A stretch of 64,000 bases of DNA from Argopecten irradians (Eukaryota; Mollusca; Bivalvia; Pectinida; Pectinidae). A program made the position numbers and the translations under genes. The notes beneath the pieces are model-generated. The model saw nothing but the letters and a program-made list of their open reading frames with translations, did no database searches and was not told the origin of the DNA. Positions 58,408 to 64,000 of the stretch are shown here, one piece after another; positions within the stretch are counted from its first letter, which is position 1; the number at the start of each line of letters is the position of its first letter. Where the stretch lies: assembly GCF_041381155.1 (NCBI RefSeq), contig NC_091143.1, positions 36,570,679 to 36,634,678 on the forward strand, written 5' to 3'.

Positions 58408-58766
58408 AGATGCTCCACCGCTGACAAATTGTATTTTTTCACTATCAAAAACTGGAGCAGGCGATTTCGTATTTTTCTTCAGTTACAAAATTAACTTACT
58501 TTACACCATTACCACCATTGAAAAGTTTGAGCTTCTAATTTTACTTCAAGTTAAAAATATGAAAAATAATTAATTGCATCCCGAAAAAATTCAATGACAC
58601 TATATCCTATATGGAATGAAGTTCTGATTGTGCATGCACCATACGGCGAAATATATTATTTTATATTATTTTTTGTATTAATTAGCCATATATATACACG
58701 ATTAAACACCTATAATTGTTCAAATGATTACTATCATTTAAATGCTCTGTCGGCGGTGGAGCATCT
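58408..58766. mobile_element. MITE family A, copy 4
   Basis: AGATGCTCCACCGCTGACA...TGTCGGCGGTGGAGCATCT between TTAA at 58404-58407 and 58767-58770. It is the cleanest copy with 4339-4672. Confidence 0.88.
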
Positions 58767-58770
58767 TTAA

Positions 58771-59875
58771 AGTGTCGCACATTTTAAAAACATATGTATA
58801 TATTAAGCAATGCATGATTTATATATAGTTCGTACAGACGTAAACAGACTCCAAATTTGACCACTAGGTTCGTGGGCCTTTATCTACTCAAGGTATGACT
58901 GGCTGCTTAACCAAAGTTGTATATGAACTCAAGTATATGATAGTTGAGTAAAATGTAACAGCCACATAAATGATATTCCATGATAACGTAACCTATCTGT
59001 CTTTGGTTACTTACATTAGTTTTTGTCTGTGTTTTCGTCATTTCCATAACTTCCTAAATCAGATATCTGGAAAAAATTCCTAAGTATTATTTATGTCCAA
59101 TGATAACTATTACAGATGTTTTTGTGTAAATTACCGTTGCTAGTAAAATGATTTAGCAATATTTTGTTCTTAGATCATATAACTTTAAACGTTCTATTCT
59201 GGCATAATTTAGCACTATATAAAATTAAATCATCTAACAGTATGAAGAGAAAGATTCCTTGCTATTTGCGTTTTAAAGTTAACATAGTTTTTGTTTGTTT
59301 TACTCCTGATATGACCATTTTCGTAGAAACTTGTTTAGTAGTTTTATAATCAATTCAGAGCACATTGCAGTTCCATTTCAAAGATGAGTTTCACTGATAG
59401 TCATACTGACATGGTACAATACCTAAATCGAAACGGCTTAAAATGGGAATTTAAAACGAGCTTGATAATTTTTTAAGGTCACAAAAGTTATCAGCTTACC
59501 GTAAATACCAGACTTATCAAAACCTCCTGAACATTTTAATCGAAAGACATTTTATTTAATTTAATTAAAACTAATTTAATTTAATTTAATTCAAAACACT
59601 CCATCGCCGACAGAGCATAAACTGATGTTTAATCACAGGGTGTCCCAAAAACATGTCCCGAATTTGACGCTTTATAAAAAATGTTTTGATAGACGGAGGA
59701 ATTTGTGATAGGTGACTAGCACTGCGGCTTGTTTGTTTGTTTGTTTGATTAAATTAATGAATCTTCAGTGTTAACAAAGAACAGCTGTAGGATACTGACT
59801 ACTTTTTTATTGTGTGTTTTTTTGTGTATTTTTTTGTGTGAAAAACATTTAATGCTATGGTATCTTATATTTCAG
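58771..59875. other. 5' flank or intron of the fucosyltransferase-like gene, with MITE relics
   Basis: 59425-59560 is a truncated MITE E relic and 59596-59636 a MITE A end. A TTTAATT repeat lies at about 59555-59592 and GTTT repeats at about 59728-59748. No upstream coding exon was recognised. Confidence 0.45.
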
Positions 59876-61060
59876 AACGTTCATTTGTCTCGCTTGTTAC
59901 GCATAACAGTATTGGCTTTATGCTTTGGAATGTTGTTTACAATATGGAGGATGGATTTTACTTCCAAAATGGATCCAGTTATTATCCCACCTAAAGTGAT
60001 CACTTTGCAACGCAAGGAGCCGCAGCAAAGAAGTATACAACCAATCATACCCATATTGTCCCAAACGGTTAGTCGTACAAAAGGGTACTTGGTGTATGAC
60101 TGCAGCTACAAATGGCCGGGATCATGTGGTGGCTGGTCGGATAGAATCTCTGGAATTTTATCTACTTCCATTTTAGCAATATTATCCAATCGGAAGTTTC
60201 TGATCAATTTTGATAATCCTTGTCCACTCGAAAATTTCTTCGAACCAAAATCGTATGATTGGAGGTATAACAGCAAACTGCTAAAAAATAAAACTTCACA
60301 TAGATACCACCTGAAGGATTACAGTGGGAAAAAGATTATGAAAGTATTAACTACAGCGAATTCTACAAAGCAAATAAAGGATTTCTTCAACCTCACATCT
60401 GAGGTTATTTTTGTGCGTATCAACTGGGACATGACACCTGAATTCCGGAAATTCCTACATGTGGAGAAATATGTACCTTGGATAACACAGTTGCACTACG
60501 CCGATATTTATCGATACATATTTGACCTTTTTTTCCAGCCAAAACCATACCTGATCATTGCAATTAATAATGTTCTGAAAAACAAACAAACAAAGACATC
60601 ATTTTGTGCTCACGTCAGAATTGGAAGAAGTTCTACATTACCTAAAGATAATGTACGAACAAAAGCAGAAAACGTCCATGTTATTTTAGACTTCATAAAA
60701 TCAATCGATAAGAGTAAACATGATTTATTTTTAGCTACTGATTCCGACGACTTACAGCGCCAATTCATGGCTAATTATTCTAAAAATTTCATTCTCAAAG
60801 TGCCGGGAAGGATTACTCACATAGACCAAACAAGGACAGGAAATATATGTGATGGTTTCCAGAAACAACTTTTGGATTTTTTGTTACTTACTCGATGTGA
60901 TAAATTAGTTGTCTGTGAGAGTGGGTTTAGTATGATGGCGGCTTACTGGCGTGCTAACAGTAATGGTCTCTATTGTTGGACTCACAAGGGAGTTGTTCCC
61001 TGCTCCAGGTATACGGTCAATGATTTTTTCCCTAGGCCACTAATTGGTCCTCCACGATAA
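59876..61060 (+). CDS. Fucosyltransferase-like GT-B glycosyltransferase, last exon
   Basis: The frame begins after a TATATTTCAG acceptor (ending 59875) and runs 394 codons to TAA 61058-61060. An unspliced alternative would start at ATG 59852. Order: membrane anchor RLLRITVLALCFGMLFTIW (type II signal anchor, about 59891-59947), a short stem with PP and Gln-rich sequence, then the catalytic region: CGGWSDRISGILSTSILAIL (nucleotide-sugar-enzyme N-domain signature, about 60124-60183), NFDNPCPLENFFEPKSYDWR, then CAHVRIGR (about 60605-60628), which takes the place of the HxR-type GDP-fucose site, and CESGFSMMAAYWRA near the end. The family transfers fucose from GDP-fucose in the Golgi; linkage and acceptor are unknown. 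Related invertebrate enzymes are short single-anchor proteins of similar length. First exon not found. Confidence 0.72.
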   Translation, partial: NVHLSRLLRITVLALCFGMLFTIWRMDFTSKMDPVIIPPKVITLQRKEPQQRSIQPIIPILSQTVSRTKGYLVYDCSYKWPGSCGGWSDRISGILSTSILAILSNRKFLINFDNPCPLENFFEPKSYDWRYNSKLLKNKTSHRYHLKDYSGKKIMKVLTTANSTKQIKDFFNLTSEVIFVRINWDMTPEFRKFLHVEKYVPWITQLHYADIYRYIFDLFFQPKPYLIIAINNVLKNKQTKTSFCAHVRIGRSSTLPKDNVRTKAENVHVILDFIKSIDKSKHDLFLATDSDDLQRQFMANYSKNFILKVPGRITHIDQTRTGNICDGFQKQLLDFLLLTRCDKLVVCESGFSMMAAYWRANSNGLYCWTHKGVVPCSRYTVNDFFPRPLIGPPR

Positions 61061-63414
61061 TCAACAATAAAAATTATCCATTTTGTAAATCTGCCAAACG
61101 CAAACTTGGAAAATCAAAAATAACGTTGAGCAAAACATTGCTTAGTAACTCAAAACGTAATACATATTATTTATATATAATTCTACAGGGGTGAAATTTT
61201 CAAGATTTCACGGAACATTGGATTTTTGCTGCTAAATGATAAGCAATATATGTCAATTATATGCCTTTTCTTATGGTCATGTCACGGAATTTTAATTCTC
61301 TTAGATTTAATTTTTCCGTTTCAAGATTTAAGTTTTGACCCATGAAGATTACCGGTTTTTGAAGGATTAAACTGCCTGCATCACATTTAGGGATACGTGT
61401 AATACGAATTAAATGGTTATATTGTACATATGATCAAGATAAAAGGTCAAGCAGTGGCCTACAATCTGACATTAAGTTGGATATTTTAGACACCTCTTAG
61501 ACCTTAGACGTGTTTCGATTCTTAACGTCTACATAAAAATATATAAATACACGTTAAAGCATACAAAAAAGTATATATGTGCCGTTATGTGTTCCTTATA
61601 AAGTTGGTAATTATAATTATGTTAGGAGAGGACTTCATATAGGTTGTACAACCTCATTGTATATAAAATATTACGATAATATGGTTAAATCAATAGCGAG
61701 TCCGATAATTACGATTTTTGAACTCAATTGTGATTTTACTAGGCTGTATAAAGCTTCATAAAGCTCAGTAAATATTAACTGTATTGTCTTTTTTATATTT
61801 TACCCAGGTGTCTTAGTTGTGTTAGACAGTGATGAATCCTTAATTGGAATATCAGCGTTACATCCGCAGGTATGAGAGAAATAAGCTTAAACCGACTAAA
61901 TATAATGTCTGCTATTGGTGACAGAAAGGGAGACAATACACTTCATATGATAAAGTTTAGGTTGGATACAATGGAAATGAAAATATCATTACAATAGCTT
62001 CACATGTAGGTTATAATGGTTGCTTAGACTGTTTATAGAGGGCTTTAACGATCGTGTTTAACAATAAGTGTCTGATGGAACTCGTAATACCGGTTTGAGA
62101 GAGATTAGAAACTCATTCAAACACTGAAAATGATAAGGACCTCGAGCTGTCTCGTATAATCTGCTTTCATTTATTGCTGTCAGTGGCATACTCTATGCGG
62201 ACGATTTAACGATTGGGATGAACTGTTACATAAACATTATATGTTGACACAACTTTAATCCTGATCATGCGTAACATTGTCATGCTTGGTTAGTATTTTA
62301 TAATACAAGGTTTATTTTAGTGAGAGACTTTAGAATGTATGAAACAAACAAGTAAGGGCGAGACTTGGCCAAAACATCTCGGCTTTCTGTGTCCAGGGTA
62401 AAGTTCGCGGTGAATTTAGATAAAGGTTCCGTCAAATGTGGAACAAATTTACGTGGATTCTGTTGAAGGATAAAACATAGGTTTATCTGGCAGTAATTAT
62501 CGGTCACAATGTGCGGAAGTTGGAGGATAAATGTAGATGTATATGCGTGTGTTCATTGTTACTACCTTGGCCTATTTATATTTCTGTTAATACAACTATC
62601 CAATTTCATTTTTTAACAATGATTTATATATGAAATGAGAGACGTAAGGTGTGATAACAGAGTTATCGTTCCTTCGGAACGAATGTTAACACGACAACTT
62701 TTACCTACCAACTCGCTTATAACCGCAAGTTGAGTAATAAGGAAACTAACAGATACTTTTTAACGACCTTTTAAAGTTAAATAAATCCTGGCGTTATCTA
62801 TCGACTGAGATAGATATTGACTGTACGAAAATTCATTTGAGTGAGAAATCTTCGGTCAAACTAGCAAAAATCGACATTTTCATCGCCAGTTTCTGTTTAA
62901 TTCGACCTAGCGAACGAACGCTAAAAGTTGACAAACTGAGATTCTACACATTAAAACTTTCAGTAATTTTGCTATTCTGACCGATTGGATCGACGAGTGA
63001 ACTATTCACAAATTGATCGTATTTATGCAAATTCTGTTTATCTTTTTTTTTTTTTATAAAATTACTTTAATCTATAAATTGTTTTATAAGTCTTGTATTG
63101 ATATCCAAACATTTGTTGGGAATGGCATGTATTTTGGAAATGGGTGTTGTTTGGGGCGATCAACCACACAAAGAAATGCCATACGACTAGCGCCACCTTG
63201 TAGGAGGAATTAATGTGTTGTGTCACTTGAGAATCCGGTTTGAACCAGTTTGCGTTGATGTTGAAAGCCGCCTCGCTTTTCAATTGAATGTTCGTCAGCA
63301 TTGCTGTAATGCTATTGTTATTACTCAAACCAATCATACGCCAACAACAAACTACTAGTAAAATGAAAAACAAAAACATTTCTCGTATTGGTTTGAATGT
63401 TTGATTAAAGATGC
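61061..63414. other. No recognised gene
   Basis: AT-rich sequence, presumably starting with the 3' untranslated region of the fucosyltransferase-like gene. A short hairpin (ATCGTTCCTTCGGAACGAAT) lies at about 62666-62685. No coding exon was identified. Confidence 0.45.
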
Positions 63415-63418
63415 TCCA

Positions 63419-63600
63419 TCGCCGACAGAGCATAAACAATATTAATTAACTTACATTATATATAATAATAATAATAATAATACTGTAAGAGGTATCTTCA
63501 TAATTCCAATTGTTCTGAAATCAGAACGATTTTTTAAGTGTTCCAGCAAAATTAATGTAGTGTAACTTACTTACTTTTGGAGAAAATCGTCTTTTTGTGT
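63419..63600. mobile_element. MITE family A, truncated copy
   Basis: TTAA (63415-63418) then AGATGCTCCATCGCCGACAG, but no right end. It includes an ATA/AAT microsatellite (about 63460-63482). Confidence 0.65.
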
Positions 63601-63925
63601 CCCTATTTCCCTGATGCAAATTTTCACTTGGAAGGTCTTTATCACTACGGTGTTTATTCACGTTGAAAACAAGCGTTCTGACGCCCTTCGCGGGTTAAGT
63701 TCATTTTACGAATTAAAAGTCAACAGAAGAAGCGGAATAATATCAAGAAACAATGCATTTTCAGCTCTGATATCGACATTAGTCGGGCACAAAACCCAAT
63801 ATCGGATAATAAGAATTTCCTGTAATAGTAGCAATAGAAAATATTACGATGTCAGTAAATAGATGTTTAATTTCTTTCGTTTGATTCAATTTCTAAATTT
63901 GTTGACTTGATCACCAACATTCCAG

Positions 63926-63992
63926 TGACGTCACTTTTACATATAGTAGGAGTGAATGAAACGGCAGTCAATCCCGCCAAACAGTGACGTCA
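63926..63992. promoter_or_regulatory. CRE pair with E2F-like motif at right edge
   Basis: TGACGTCA at 63926-63933 and 63985-63992 with TCCCGCC at 63972-63978 between them. It may be a promoter of a gene beyond the window. Confidence 0.3.
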
Positions 63993-64000
63993 CAATCACC

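Overview
The window is AT-rich animal DNA with spliced genes, GT-AG introns and very many short transposon-derived repeats. It is most likely from a bivalve mollusc. That inference rests on a Mab-21/cGAS-like gene carrying a C-terminal tetratricopeptide-like tail (an expanded bivalve type), a repeat family whose 3' tail I associate with molluscs, and many small TTAA- and TA-flanked foldback elements. The species cannot be named from the sequence alone.

Layout. 0.3-2.1 kb: decayed Mab-21/cGAS-like receptor gene (+). 3.2-3.5 kb: Tc1/mariner transposase tail. 4.8-6.0 kb: 75-bp minisatellite that runs into the last exon of an LRAT-domain gene (-; exons at 9379-9178, 7234-7114 and 6092-5900). 9.4-13.7 kb: no recognised gene, with old duplications. 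13.7-18.3 kb: 4.6-kb GT-rich array of about 37-bp units with regularly spaced CpGs. 18.9-27.5 kb: defective Ty3/Gypsy LTR retrotransposon (-) with gag, protease, RT, RNase H, integrase, an added C2H2 zinc-finger reading frame, a tRNA-Leu-type primer site and 840-bp right LTR. 28-29.3 kb: a small mariner-type foldback element and a SINE-like repeat. 30.2-36.0 kb: seven-exon gene (+) encoding a Shiftless (SHFL/C19orf66) homologue, the best gene in the window. 37.4-37.9 kb: unrecognised open frame (-). 39.1-39.8 kb: BEL/Pao fragment. 40.9-42.3 kb: two SINE-like copies and the 3' end of a LINE. 42.8-57.3 kb: almost entirely repeats (503-bp tandem array, 0.9-kb dispersed tandem unit, 1.4-kb insertion with hairpins, inverted copies). 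59.9-61.1 kb: final exon of a GT-B fucosyltransferase-like gene (+). 61.1-64.0 kb: no recognised gene, with promoter-like CRE and E2F-like motifs at the right edge.

How the genes relate. There is no operon logic here. Three host genes belong to families linked elsewhere to innate defence or lipid metabolism: cGAS-like sensor (dead here), LRAT/PLAAT-like thiol enzyme, and Shiftless, which in mammals blocks -1 ribosomal frameshifting used by retroviruses. Whether the proximity means anything is unknown. The Shiftless model is strong: intron phases are all consistent, the deduced product is 275 residues, and the cysteine-rich core and C-terminal motif match the vertebrate protein as I know it.
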